Of a stretch of 64,000 nucleotides of DNA, positions 45,601-57,552 are shown piece after piece. The stretch comes from Taxawa tesnikishii (nom. ined.). Taxonomy: Eukaryota > Ascomycota > Dothideomycetes > Dothideales. The notes beneath the pieces are model-generated. The model was not told where the DNA came from, did not search any database, and saw nothing but the letters and a program-made list of their open reading frames with translations. Position 1 is the first letter of the stretch, and every line of letters begins with the position of its first letter. Made by a program: the position numbers and the translations under genes. The DNA lies in the NCBI GenBank assembly GCA_030247885.1, contig JAPDRO010000004.1, positions 744,001-808,000 of the forward strand, given 5' to 3'.

Positions 45601-46943
45601 GCCAGAGTGCTATTGAGAGCATCCTTATTATCCTGCAGTTTCAAGCCAGACTTTTGCTCTTCGGCCAGAAGTACCTTCAGTCCGTTGCGAGAAGTCTCAA
45701 CGGCGCTCTCGTATTCCTCGAGGTGCAAGTAATATTCGCCAACCAAACGATGCGCAAGAACAGATCGTTTAGCCTCTTCGAGTCCTTCGCCCATTAACAA
45801 CAGGCGATCCTCAGTTCCTAGTTCTTCTTGTTTAGCGTTGTCTTCGGCGTCGGATGTTAGGGATTGGGGAAGGGTGATATTTCACTACCAAGGAAAGCGC
45901 GGAAGACTTTTCCAAGTCCGGACTCCGGAAAGAATTCCATGTACTCCTGTAAAATGCCGACGTCTAGATGCTGCAGGTTTGCGACGTCCTGCCACTCCAA
46001 GTGCAAATCCCAGGCCAGGCGGAACGGATGCTTGATGATGACCATGCCATGAGCCAGTTTTAGGACCTGTTCTCGCTTTGCCACTTTTTGCTGGTTTGGT
46101 AGAACGACCAGCGTATCGTAAGCCCGGATGAGAAGTTTCTCCTCATACTGCCGTCGGACTTCGTCATCGTTCGTCCAGTCGATAAGGTTCTGGTAGATCT
46201 CCTCCAGGTTACTGCGCCCTAGGACCTCCCGCTTCACTTCGGCAGTGACCTGGCCTATCGTGGCCCCAAGCCGGGTTCTCCGTTCGCCAATCTCCTTGTT
46301 GATGCGTTGCTTTTCTTCGTCCTCGGTGATCTCCGCTATCCTGGTATATGTATGCGACGGGTGCGGTATCCGTCCCTCCAAGAAATCGTAAACCGGGCTT
46401 CCGGGTAAGAGGACTTCTAAGGCCCGCTTGTACTGGGCTGTACTCCCGTGTTGTTTGGCAAACGAGGTGAGCTTATCTATCGTCGTCTGGCAACGATGTT
46501 TGTCGTTTGCATGAGCGAACATTCCCGCCACGTGAACAGCTGCTTCTCTGTATTCGTCGACCTTCTTCGAGCCTTGGCTCTCGTACAAGCTGCAGAGACC
46601 GAGCCATCCTTGGGTGTCATCTGGCTTGATTTTCGCCGCCGACTGGTAAGCCTTCGCAGCTTCGTCAACACTGCCTTTCTTCTCGAAAGCCCTTCCCAAA
46701 AACAGCTTACTATGCCGCCGTCAGTGAACAAGTCTAGGAGAGCTGTTGTTGCCACGCGAACAGTCCAGCAAATCGATTCAAGAACACGATTGGAGCGATG
46801 AATGCCTGAGTCCTTGATACGTACGCAAAGTAGTTCTGCGAGTCTGACGCTAATACGATCTGTGCTTGTGTGATAGCCTCATCCCACTTCTCTGCGTCCA
46901 AGGCAGTTTTGGCGGCTTTCAAGGCAGCTTTGTTTCCCGACAT
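42633..46943 (-). CDS. SKI3: Ski3 superkiller TPR protein (TTC37 family)
   Basis: Exons 46943-46821 and 46705-42633, with a 115-bp intron; about 1,399 residues, the normal size for fungal Ski3. It is the TPR scaffold of the Ski complex, which feeds mRNA to the cytoplasmic exosome. It begins MSGNKAALKAAKTALDAEKW and continues as degenerate TPRs (DEAAKAYQSAAKIKPDDTQG, FAPAYASLGFYYADYAKDKK, YSKAIVSFLSALRISPDDYY, AHQAFGRAQSTDPDYAHAWL). The C-terminus reads NPHQTHGWTELAEMADEPHP and ERSGWETFADALAA. Three frame breaks are present: near 45860-45862 (run of three G on the plus strand), near 43465-43474 (a GA/CT run, net two bases short or one extra) and near 42901. Similarity continues across each. 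It diverges from the HAUS1 gene with 386 bp between the starts. Confidence 0.88.
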
Positions 46944-47329
46944 GGTGGAATGAGAGATTGGCTGCGATTCCGTTGATTCTTCCTTCACAACATGACCGAT
47001 GAAGCCCGGGACTGAACTGTGTAGATGTCCTCAACGTGTCTGTTGGCTTCGAGGTGAAGGGCCAATCGTTCGTTCACCTTGTGGAAGTTCGCGACTTTGG
47101 CGCAGGTGCGGGTGCGTTTGCATTTGCGTTTGCGCTTGCCCATGACGTGGGTGATGGTCTATAGGGCTGGAACAAGCCCCGATCATGACTCGCTAGCGCG
47201 TCGTGTTCGCCATGTTGATTCAGGCACCCGAGCAACCGAGATACCATACCATACCTCCTCTTCTCTCCTCTTCTGCCACAAGCGATTACCACTCCGAGAC
47301 GCAGCAGACACCATTTGAACATCGCAGTC
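46944..47329. promoter_or_regulatory. Shared divergent promoter of SKI3 and HAUS1
   Basis: A 386-bp spacer with a degenerate hexamer tract (CGGGTG/CGTTTG/CATTTG units, about 47103-47140). No TATA box is clear. Confidence 0.5.
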
Positions 47330-48320
47330 ATGGAACATGACACTTACTGGGCAAATACAGCCCTGTTCTCCCCATCTAAAGCCCGCCAGCAGCAGGCCCA
47401 AGCCAAAGACTGGCATTATGTGGATTCATGGCTAACCCGCATGTACGCGCCCAAGAGCGCACCGGTCTTTGAGCGCAATGAAGATACTCTACAAGCTCTG
47501 CTTACTCTCGTCGCTGTCAACGAGCGTGCTGACGAGGAGCAGGAGCTGGTGCATCGGCTCGAGGGTGCGGCAATCGAAGCGCTGAAGGTACACTACTATC
47601 ACTCTAACCCTCGAACTTCGTTCTTGGGACGAATCGAACTGAACAAGTAGAAGGCAGATGATTGTGAGACTGCACGTTTCTATGATGCGCTCGAAGCCGC
47701 TCTTTACGATGATGGCAGACAGGGTGTAGAAGCACTGTCGAAGGCTGCCGTTATCCTCGATTCTCCGGATGTCAACATTGAAAGGTCATCTCTCATCTTC
47801 ACGTTCTGCGAGCCAAGGGCACTAAGCATACTACAGCCTGGGCCATCATGCGGTAGAGTTGACAACCCTACGGTTTGAACTTGCTCAACAGCTGCGACGA
47901 ACCGAGGAACTCCAGAAGTCTCTGGAATCAGAGCAGCAAAGGCTAACAGCTCTACTCAAAGAAGTCAAAAGCGAGACTTTTGCCGCACCGCAGGACCTTC
48001 CCGAGAAGACCGCTGAATGGACCCGAGCGACCAAGATTCTCAGAGCCAAACTGGCGGAATACAACGACCGCTTGGACGCTGTCGATACCGCTTCCACGCC
48101 GAAACCCAGCGTGCTAGACGTTGCCACACAGCAGATAGAAATACGGAACCTAAAGCAGGAGCTCAGAAATCTTGAGGAGGACATTCGCGCCTTCCATGGG
48201 CTAGTCCCGGAGGTCAATGCCGCCAGAGCACAGGTTGATGAGGCAAGGACGGAGCTGAGGAACTTAACGTTACGAAGAGACCGCTTCTTTGAAGGCTTGG
48301 TAGAAGGTTCCCGACGTTGA
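47330..48320 (+). CDS. HAUS1: HAUS augmin-like complex subunit 1
   Basis: Exons 47330-47587, 47651-47784 and 47837-48320, with introns of 63 and 52 bp; 291 residues in intact frame. HAUS1 is a coiled-coil subunit of augmin, which recruits gamma-tubulin to the sides of spindle microtubules. The N-terminal globular part has AKDWHYVDSWLTRMY, PVFERNEDTLQALLTLVAVN and ERADEEQELVHRLE, a pattern I associate with fungal HAUS1. After the third exon start (SLGHHAVELTTLRFELAQQ) the protein is a long coiled coil, ending RRDRFFEGLVEGSRR. The start is the ATG at 47330 (MEHDTYWANTALFSPSKA). No frame break is seen. Confidence 0.8.
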
Positions 48321-48744
48321 GCTTGACTTAGTGCTAGTGACGACCAGAGCAGCGGCGGGGGTGGCTGTAGGCTCGATTAACAACACTGAAAAGCACCTGA
48401 TCCAGCAATTCTACCAGCGTAGCTCGTTAATATTCTTCTGTCAGCAATCCCTGTGTTGGTCAAAACAATCGTACATAAGCCATCAACAGGTTTGATGCGC
48501 GGCTCAGGAACAAAACCTTATCCGAGCATGTGCGTTTATACATGTACATGTACACAAGCCGTAACTTTGGATCGAGACGTTCACGCAAACTGTTCAAAGA
48601 GCGTCAAGGCGAGGTCTTCTGGTTTCCTTGCCACACGTTACTCCCAGGCCCATCTTGACACTGACTTACGCTCAGGCAACCCTTCACTCTTCTCGCAAAC
48701 ACTATAGAGAAAGAATTCCTTCGTCCCAGAGCCGGTCAATGATT
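48321..48744. other. Convergent 3' intergenic region, no gene seen
   Basis: Short spacer between HAUS1 and the acid phosphatase stop codons; nothing recognisable. Confidence 0.6.
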
Positions 48745-50541
48745 CTATACGCCCGCCGGCTCAACTTTCTCAGGGAATGCATTAGCGCCCAAGTTGGCAT
48801 TGCAAGCCTGCTTCCAGTTCTTGGGCGTAAACTTGTCCGCCACCTGCTTGAACGCCTCGAGCGTACACAAGCTCTCGTCATCCCCGTAGTGCTTGCCGGT
48901 CGGCTTGCAGCCCGGCACCGTCATGACGCGGTCGTTGTAGCGCAGACGCACGTAGTACCCGTCCAGCGTCTTCTTCTGCGCTTCGGAAAGGTCGGTGAAC
49001 GGTTGGCGAGAAGATGCGGGAGGCGTGACGATGTTCTTCGCAGGCCCGAATATGCTGGTCCACCAGCTGGTAGTACCACCGGAAACAGTTGTTGCGGGTG
49101 AGGATGAAGAGCTAGATGCTGAGCGGTCCTGGAAGAGCTCGATGGCGATGTGGCTGGTATATGGAGGCCACTTCTCATTTTCAAAGGCGCCCATGCTGCT
49201 CAAGACGGCCGCTAGTGTGGTATCGTGACAGCCCGAGAGTGCGAAGCGAACGTCTTGCGTACCCGACGCAGGCTTGCTGCTGCCCATTTCGAACCGTGCG
49301 CGGTCGACCATGCGCGCTACGACGTCGCCTATCAGTCCTCCGATGCCCAGAGCACGGTATTCGGCTGACTCCTTGTAGCCCGAGTACCACTCCTCGACGC
49401 CGATCCTGTCAACGATGTCACGCCCTCTTGGATCGTAGAATTCCTTCGGGAGCTTGGTTTCCTCGCCATGCGCCAGGGTGGAGTTTATGGTGTCCATGAT
49501 ACCACTCAACCTGGGATGACCGTCCACTTTGACCTGGTTTGACCCTTCCGGCATCCACTTCCCGATCAACTTGTTCAGGTACGCCATGTCCTCGCTCTCG
49601 TTCCATCTGTCCGCCGTCCGTTGCGCGAATGCGTGGGAGAGTTGAGCAAAGCGGCGGCATGCACCTTCATTGGGGTATAACGTCTCGTCGCTGGGAGTAC
49701 GGGTGATGATCTTTGGAGTGAGAAGACCAGGCGCCCTGGAGGTTGGAGGATAGAAGCCGTAGAAAGACTGTTGAACGGATTCAAGAGCACGAGGTATGGG
49801 CGTAGCGCGGAGGTAGAGGTTTTTAACCCGTCGTTCTCGAGAACGGCGGGCATGAACTTGAGCTGATCGACGTAGAGGTGCCGCAGCCTCTCGCCTAATT
49901 GGCGTGTTGTTGCACGACCGTGGTCTGTAAGTTCTCCCGGCAGACTGTGCGGCTGCTCGTTAGACATAGCCTCCAAGGGTCGTGTTATGCGAGAGCAGCA
50001 AACGTACCAGATGCCCTCCACCTCTCCAGCGGGACCAGCTGCAAAGGCCGCTGCGTCGCTGTTGCTATCGAAAGTTTCCAGTTTCCTGCTGTATTCCAGA
50101 TCACCCCAGGAATCTTGGGCAGACATGATGACACTGCGCAGCTGCTTGGCTGTATTGCAGTAGGGCCAGTCTGAGCAGTGTCAGCTGTGCGTGGGAAGGA
50201 TGAGACTCGATGGTCATACGTGCAGAAAGGCCGGCCTAGGTGTTTGATGAGCATACGAAGAGAGCAGAAGGGTTGTCATATACACACGTTCTTGAAACGC
50301 GCAGTGACGGGACTACGCTCGCCTAGGATTGAGTAAGCATCAGGAGGTACACGTCCAAGTGATGTGCAAGCGCACCATGTCGGAGAAGCTGTGCGGGGAT
50401 TAGCACTGGTCGTCGGAACAGACGATGAAGGTGCAAGCATGGCATAGCATACCACTTGGACCTGTGTCAATTGGAGGTTTTGCGGGTAGAGCTGTTTCAG
50501 CTCGGCATCGTTGTACGGCGCGCGGGGGTAAAGGTCGTCAT
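48745..50541 (-). CDS. Histidine acid phosphatase family protein
   Basis: Six exons: 50541-50453, 50398-50386, 50322-50288, 50235-50220, 50170-50008 and 49944-48745; about 505 residues. The split active-site motif is rebuilt by splicing the very short second exon: QVLLRHGERSPVTARFKN, i.e. the RHGxRxP signature carrying the phospho-histidine. The acid motif is SGCHDTTLAAVLSSMGAF (HD). Other family features are AHWPYCNTAKQLRSVIM, ELTDHGRATTRQLGERLRHL and LRATPIPRALESVQQSFYG. The domain arrangement resembles lysophosphatidic-acid or acid phosphatase type 6 relatives rather than secreted phytases, and no signal peptide is visible. Two breaks equal to one missing base lie in homopolymers: G5 at 50524-50528 (plus strand) and T5 at 49820-49824. 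Short exons make the 5' model a good guess rather than certain. It diverges from the PPR gene. Confidence 0.8.
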
Positions 50542-50935
50542 GGCGGGCAGAGTGCTGAGCGCTGAGTGCTGAGTGCTGGACGTGCGTCGGTTACACACAG
50601 CTGAATCCGTTGATTGAACCGGGCCGGTATGGTAGTTGCAAGGAAGGATACACGGACAGAAAAGCAAACAAGAACAAAAGCCTTGTGAGTGTTGAGTAGA
50701 GCAGTAGAGCAGTAGAGCAGTAGAGGAGCTGTGACGGTCGCTTTCCTCAGCTGACTGACCGTTGCCGATTCCAGCTCTGCGGCTCTGCGGCTCTGCGGCT
50801 CTGCGGCTCTGCGGCTCTGCGGGAGCTTATGCAGTACACGTACCTGCACTTATAGTCCTCCGTACTGACCCCCGGTCGGAGAGAAATCCCTTGGACGCGA
50901 ACATTGGACACGTTCGGTGCCAACAGTGACAAGCA
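50542..50935. promoter_or_regulatory. Divergent promoter with three tandem repeats
   Basis: A 394-bp spacer between the acid phosphatase and PPR starts. It holds GAGTGCT units (about 50548-50580), GCAGTAGA units (about 50695-50727) and about six CTGCGGCT-type octamer units (about 50775-50821). The repeats fill much of the likely promoter. Confidence 0.7.
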
Positions 50936-53655
50936 ATGTCCGTTCCCTATGTCTGCTCATCGTGTTGTCGCTCCCTCGCACGCCGTACCGTCCGAGCCTC
51001 CAGAGGTCAGCAGCGCGCCTACGCATCCTCTTTCCGGACCGATGATATCTTCCAAGAGCCGCCCATAAAAGATCCCGTTACCAGCACACTTCAACAAAGA
51101 AAGACGAAACATCACCAACCAGGCGACAGGACAAGCAATGCTCGCTCGACCAACAGGCCGCGGGGACCCCGGGAGGACCCCTGGAGATGCAAAGGATCTC
51201 ATGTCTTACGTGTCAGGAACAACAGTTACGGGTCGATATTCGCGCCAACGACTCGATGTCCCATCACAACCTTACCCAGTCGACGTGACAGAGCCTGCGG
51301 AGACACCAAAAGAGCCAGAAAGGAACAAAGCAACATACAGACCCTGGACGGGTAAATGTATGGATCGTATCACAAAAGGAAGGCCGTCAGAGGCCTGGGC
51401 GTATTTCAACGAGAATGTTACCTCCAAGGACTGTCCGGCATTGCTTCACCCAGCGTTCAGGGATCTCCCTCATATCCAGAGTCGAAGCATTTTCAACAAC
51501 CTTTTACGGAATATGCAGGAAGAATGGTTGGCGCCGTTGAAAAGAGGCTCGGAGCCAACCTCTTTACCAAGCCCCTTGCATGTACTGGACAGGTTCGAAG
51601 AGCTTGGTCTACTCACCAACGAAATGTGTGCAAACGTTCTGTTCCAGAACGCGCTGGCTCTCCTGTCAGCTCAGGACAAAGGAACGGATATTTTCATCCA
51701 TCCCATCGCTCTTGACGCCTTCCACGAGAGCATGGAGATCTGGGCGCGTAGTTTACGATGGTGGCAGAATCCGACTGAGGTGCTAGCAGCAGGGGAGCAT
51801 CGCCATATGCTGTGGACCCTGGTACCTGGGCGAAGCAACTATCGAATCCAGACGAGTCCAAAGATTACGTTGTCTGGTTTGGGCATGCTGTACCCTTTTT
51901 CGCACAAAAGGGGCCAAACTCTGTGGCTGCTGGAGCTGCCATGATGACGTGTTACCTTCTCGGACAAGGAAAAAGGCTGGAGAGTGGGCTACCGGAGCCC
52001 TTCGCTCGATACCTAGCGTTCTTGCAGTCCTTGGAGCGATTACTCAGGAACACCAACTTCGACCGTCTCGAAAGATTTCTGGTCAAGCCGTATACGGACG
52101 CAGGTTTGGGCATCAAGAAGTTCCATGCAATGCACCAGACCTTCGAACCCCGTGCCTCACGAGACCCCGCCTCTGGGGGTATCGACGAGCCACACAACAT
52201 ACACGAAGTCATTCAGACCTATAACAAGCGTCTCGGCCGAGCAAAGGAATCTCAAAACCTGGATGCTGCTGAGAAGCATTGGACGAGTGTGCAGGATCTA
52301 TTAACACCAGGGTCTGGAGAGACGTCTATCGATCCTGCATTCCTACCTCTATACGAGCAGTTTCTACTCGTCTTTCTCAGCTTACGCCGACCACAAATGG
52401 CTTCAGAAGTGTGGAACTCCATGGTATCCAACGGCATCGAACCCAGTGTTAGCACGTGGACTATTATGATGAGAGGACTTCAAATTACTCGTGATTTCAG
52501 GGTCCAAGAGGAAATGTGGCAGCGCATGAGAGACTCCGGTCTTCAACCCGACGCCCAAGCCTGGGGTACTCGACTGTTCGGTCTGTTCCGGGCTAACAGA
52601 TTCCGAGATGGACTGCGAGCTCTCGAAGAGATGGGTCGGGAATGGTTGACCGCAGCGCGACACGAGTACGCCGAGACAAGCAACAACACCAGGTTATCCG
52701 CACCTTTCGACTTCCGCAGTTATGGCGACACGGCTTCCGGCGTTCCCAAGCCCAACACCATCATCATGAATTCCTGCCTGTCCGCGCTCGCCAGCCAGGG
52801 TAAGGGCTATATCCCCCAGATTATAACCTTCTGCCGCAACTTCGGCATCGAGTCCGACGTCACGACTTACAACATTCTCATCAACGTCTCACTAGCACAA
52901 GATCAGCCGCAAGAAGCCATTGCGCTTCTCCAACGCATGACCACTCAGGGATTGCAACCCGACAGCGCGACCATCACCATCATCCTGAACACGCTCTTCC
53001 GGAGCTCCGTGTTCGACACGCTCCCCCAGACGAGCAGCAAGGGCGCATCATGGCCCTCATCGCATCCCTCGAATCCCAGGGCGTGGCCGTTGACGCCAAA
53101 GGCTACGCCCTCCTAGTCGATCGCCTACTCAAGGAATACAACAACGTCACCGCCGCGCACGCCGTGCTCGCGCACATGGCCGCGCGCAACCTACACCCCT
53201 CGCCGCACATCTACACGATCCTCATGACACACTATTTCGCCCAAGACCCGCCCGATCTGTACGCCGTCGACGCGCTGTGGAACCAGATTTCCGCCCGCAG
53301 TAACCCGGGACTGGACGTCATCTTCTACGACCGCATGGTCGAGGGGTATGCCAGACACAGCGATGTGGGCAGGATGATGACGTTTCTGACCCGCATGAGC
53401 AAGGAGGGGAAACGGCCCGGTTGGTTGGCCATCCTCGCCGTCGTCCGGCGTCTTGCGGAGAGTGGTGATATGGTCAGGCTCAAGGAGCTCGTCATGGACA
53501 TCCATCGCCGCGAGGGGCTGTTGAGCGCTGGGTTGAGAGGTGTCAAGGGCCAGGGCGATTTCTGGCAGTACGTGATGGATCTGGGAGTTCTGGACGAGTT
53601 GGGCATCACGGATGAGTTGGACGCGAGCGCGAGGAAGAGCTTGGCGTATCTGTAG
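50936..53655 (+). CDS. Mitochondrial pentatricopeptide repeat (PPR) protein
   Basis: About 907 residues without introns. The N-terminus (MSVPYVCSSCCRSLARRTVR, then ASRGQQRAYASS) looks like a mitochondrial targeting peptide with Arg and Ser and no acidic residues. PPR-type helix pairs are clear from about residue 450: ASEVWNSMVSNGIEPSVSTW, VTTYNILINVSLAQDQPQEA, ALLQRMTTQGLQPDSATITI and SPHIYTILMTHYF. PPR proteins bind organellar RNA and act in its processing, stability or translation; the target is unknown. Three frame breaks lie near 51120-51180, near 51803 and in a C5 run at 53033-53037. The middle and C-terminal parts are consistent with one long gene. The start ATG at 50936 is the first one in frame. 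Confidence 0.8.
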
Positions 53656-53850
53656 ATTGGGGGTTGGAAGTTGTATGTATGAATGTTACCTGTACCATAT
53701 AGCACGCGAGAGTGTGTCCAAGCACGCAAAGAACTGAGCCAGCCAGCGCACAAACTCCCTTCCTCCCCTTGGAAATCAAGTCGCAGCCTTCGAACAACCC
53801 TGTCATTTTAACCGCTCAAAATCCTCCAAGGCCGCCTTTTCCGCAGCAAC

Positions 53851-55980
53851 TCAGATCATCTCCTCCATGCGATGCAAATCACTGCCCGCCGTCCACCTCC
53901 TCAACTTCTTTCCCCAGAAGTACAGCGGCACGGTAGCCGCGATCGGGGCCATGGTGACCGCGAACTGGATCATATACACCGCGATGAACCCGTTCGTAGC
54001 CGCGACCTGGAACACCCAGTAGGAGAGACAGAAGCCCAACACGTTCTTGAACACCGTCGCCACGACCATGATCTCTCCCGAAATCGGCTTGTAGCAGTCG
54101 ATGGCGTAGGCGATGGCAATGGTGGGGACGGAACAGACGCTCAGGCCGCTCAGGCCGAAGCCGAGGACGATGATGGCTTGCCAGGGCCATACTGCAAGAA
54201 AGAGTCAGTAAGAGTTTGGAAAAGAAGGGAAGGGTAGAAAGGGGAGGAGGGGAGGGGGGATATGTGTGGAGGACGAAAGGAAGGAAAGGCTTACGGTGTT
54301 GGTATCCCACAGCGCCGAAGACATGAGTCAGGATCGTGACGACGACGTAGGGGATCAAGGCCGGCAGCCGCATTTCCGCTTCTCGGACGCCGTTGTTGCG
54401 TTTTGTCGCGCGCTTTGCGACCCCTGGAGAAAGAATGCGTTAGAGATCGGTTTCTTGGAGTTGGAGACCGATAGTGAGCGGTAATTTAAGAACGTACAGT
54501 CGCTGAAAGGACCGGCAGTAGCAACACCGACGAGGCCTCCAACAGCGAAGGCGAAGTTGGTGTATCCGACTTGGCCTGGGTTGAAGAGATAAGGCGGCGC
54601 AGCGAGCAGGCCGGACTCGGTTAGGTTGAAAATTAGCAAGACGTCTGCGGGACCGGCAAGCATCAGACCAGCCCAGAATATGATACTAAGCAGACATCAG
54701 CAAAAAAACGAACGCGCATTTTAAGCCGACTTTGTCACGTACGGGTTGAAGAACACGCGCACAGGCGTGACGATATCCCGAACGAGGAATTGCTTCCAGC
54801 GGCTATCAGCCTTCTGGAAGGGGAGAAACTGGCCCTTGCTGGGACGTCCTTTGCCGACCTGAGTGCTGGACCTTTCTTGCTCCGACTTCTCTTGGTCTGA
54901 AGCGGCCTCTGACGAAGGAGCTTCTCTCTCTTTGTTAGAGGGACCCCCAGATGCTTATCGGCTTGTTGCTCTTCCGCAGGTGTGGCTGAGCCGGAGACAT
55001 GTCCTGCGGCGCGGTGGAACTTGGTCTCTGGAAAGGCGAACACGAGAAGGACCGTCGAGAAGGCCGAGAGAGCTGTGGAGAGCCAAAAGAAGCTTCGCCA
55101 GCCATGACTACAGAAGACCGTTAGCAACTCACTGTTGGGCTCAAGGGGATGAACTGACTGTGCAGCGATGTTTCCAGACATGATAGGGCCGAGGAAAGCA
55201 CCCATGAAGTACATGGTGAAGTATATGCCCATCCAAAGTCCACGCTCGTGCAAGAAGAACATGTCCGCAATAACCTGCACCATGATCGATTCACTGGTGG
55301 CAGCTGCGATACCGTTACAGGCGCGTGCCGCAAGCAGACTCTTGTGCGATGTAGCGAGCGCTTGCCAGATGGATGTGAGAAATACAAGCACGCCGAAAAC
55401 GATACTGACGGGTCGGCGACCGAAGATGTTCGAGAGCGGGACGATGAAAAGGTTTGCGAAACCAAGGGTAATCACATTCAGGCCGGTCAGCAGAGACAGC
55501 TGTTGCTGGCCGAGGTGGAACTCCATCCCCAGCAGGGGGAACATGGGAGCCAGGGACAAGGCTCCTGTGACGAGCACCCAGACGTAGATAAGCTGCGTGA
55601 TCGCGACGATAACTGGCAAGTTGTCAGCGTTGTCGTAATTGCTGGAATGGCACTTCAATCCTTACGCTTCCACGTAAAACTCCAATTCAGTGGATCTCTT
55701 GGATCGGAGGAAGGATGGGGAACGAGACTGGTCACCAAGGTTGTCAGATCAAATATAACGACACCACGACTGATTGTAGAATCTTGTTGAGACATACACG
55801 GAGCCATCTGTACCCTTTGCGTGCGTAAAGTGGACATCGTCCACATCTCGCATCACCTAAGTGGTTCTATCAGTACCCAGCAAGACGTGTCTCCGAGCGC
55901 CGGGCCCGCACCTCAGTTCCTGGAATAATCTCGACGTTCAACGCCCGAGCAGCTCTGACATCTTCGTCTGCGGTCGCCAT
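53851..55980 (-). CDS. MFS transporter, HOL1-like (DHA1-type)
   Basis: Eight exons: 55980-55912, 55856-55798, 55727-55666, 55612-55159, 55107-54743, 54685-54498, 54423-54295 and 54191-53851; about 555 residues. It starts MATADEDVRAARALNVEIIP and has the typical cytoplasmic lead-in PHPSSDPRDPLNWSFTWK just before the first helix. Twelve membrane spans are expected; the conserved loop between helices 2 and 3 reads NIFGRRPVSIVFG. Later parts include WRSFFWLSTALSAFSTVLL, FWAGLMLAGPADVLLIFNL and CYKPISGEIMVVATVFKNVL. The family includes yeast HOL1 and drug:H+ antiporter-1 relatives, which export or import small cations and drugs; the substrate is unknown. One break equal to a missing base lies near 54911. 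Exon joins were chosen by GT..AG and frame, and all phases agree. Confidence 0.85.
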
Positions 55981-57552
55981 CGTGAAGCAGCACTACACAG
56001 CAGAACTACACAGCAGAAGCGTGCTTGTAGAATGACTGTAAGCAGAAATGGAGAGGACTGGAAAGCACGGAGACGGACGGGAAAGGAATTGGAGGGAATA
56101 ACAGGACTTATCATTCGCACAAGGATTCGAATGCTGGCCCGTCTCACGCTCTCGCATCCAGCCAACCTGTACTGTGAAACTAACAGGCGCTCGCGCGCTC
56201 GCTCTCATCACAACTCTAGCAGGGATACAGACGGGCGCCGCTCGAGAGAAACGGACGTGGCGTATACAAGGCAACCGGGATCACCAGAAATGTGGCATGG
56301 TTTCAGATGCGTATGGGACCAATCAGGGCGCGTACACATCTCACATCACAACACCAAGAGCTTGGTGCACGGCTGACCACCTGGACCAGGAAAGGAGGCC
56401 CCATCCCTGTACATCGTTTCATCCGTCCAAGGCTGGCTCTCGTAAGATCCATCCCGGAGCTCCGTTAGCTTTTGTTGCCGTGCACACGCGGGCCTTAGGT
56501 GTGCTTGCAAGGATCCGATAAGGACGTCCTCGGGTGGTATGAGGAAAGGAGGTATGCCCAAGCGTCTTGGAGCAATGTGTTGAAGTCATTTAGTTAGGTG
56601 GCTTTCTGCATGCAGCCTCGAGTTGAGATAAGCTCAGTTGCGGCAAGTGGGGAAAGTCCGGTCGACACAGCCAATGACAGCTACGTTTGGCATTCACTTA
56701 TAGGCGATCGTTCACCGATAGGTCGGACTTTTTTTGAACGATGCTCGATGTTTAAGAAGGCGTGGCTCTGCTCGTCCTCCGAGAACGCGGTAGACATCTC
56801 TTACCCCTTTGAGTATATGGCTTTCTGAATGGTCACGAAATGCGGAGATCTGCAGCTTGTCCGAAATGTACGGCCTGATCAGCGGGTACTGTCAGCCTGA
56901 TGTACATACGTGTTTTGTCATTCTCTCCCCGAATTATGCTGTTGGTCAGACCGTTGTGTCAGTCTGTTGTCACTGACGGCCCGAGAGGACATGACCTCAG
57001 CCGAAATGCATTGTACAGATGCGGGATACTCAGACGGTCCACCAAGAGCGTTCGGTACCCTGAAATCGTGATGGCCCCTGCCTCTATACGTGTGAGCAGG
57101 CTATAAGCTGATTGGTTGCTTCTACATAGCTCGATCGCTATTAGTCGATAGATTTTGGGTTACACTCTGTCCAGAGCGTCACGGCCGTGTACGCCTCGAC
57201 TTCTGACCCACGTAAAGCCTGATCGAACATGACTGTATCCTGCAAGAGATGATGTAGACGAATCAAACTCTCACTATACTCATCCACCCGTTAACAGGGC
57301 AATACTACCTGGGCAGTTAACGAAAGAAGCGAGGAGCGGGAAGAACCCTGTAAGCACAGTATGATATCTTTGAACCAGCTGACACGACTGTCTTGGTGAC
57401 GGGACGAATGTTGTCACATTCAGAATGTCAGACTCTCGACTCCTCCGCTCTCACGTGTTGGCTCAACTGCCGAACAGGGACTCATGTCCCAGAGAGGAAG
57501 ACCTCATCTTTTATGATACACAATGCGTAAATGTACAGGCTGCGAACGCCCA
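55981..57552. other. Intergenic, no gene seen
   Basis: About 1.6 kb between the MFS promoter side and the MoaC stop. Open frames are short and lack motifs; no repeat or RNA gene is evident. Confidence 0.55.
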
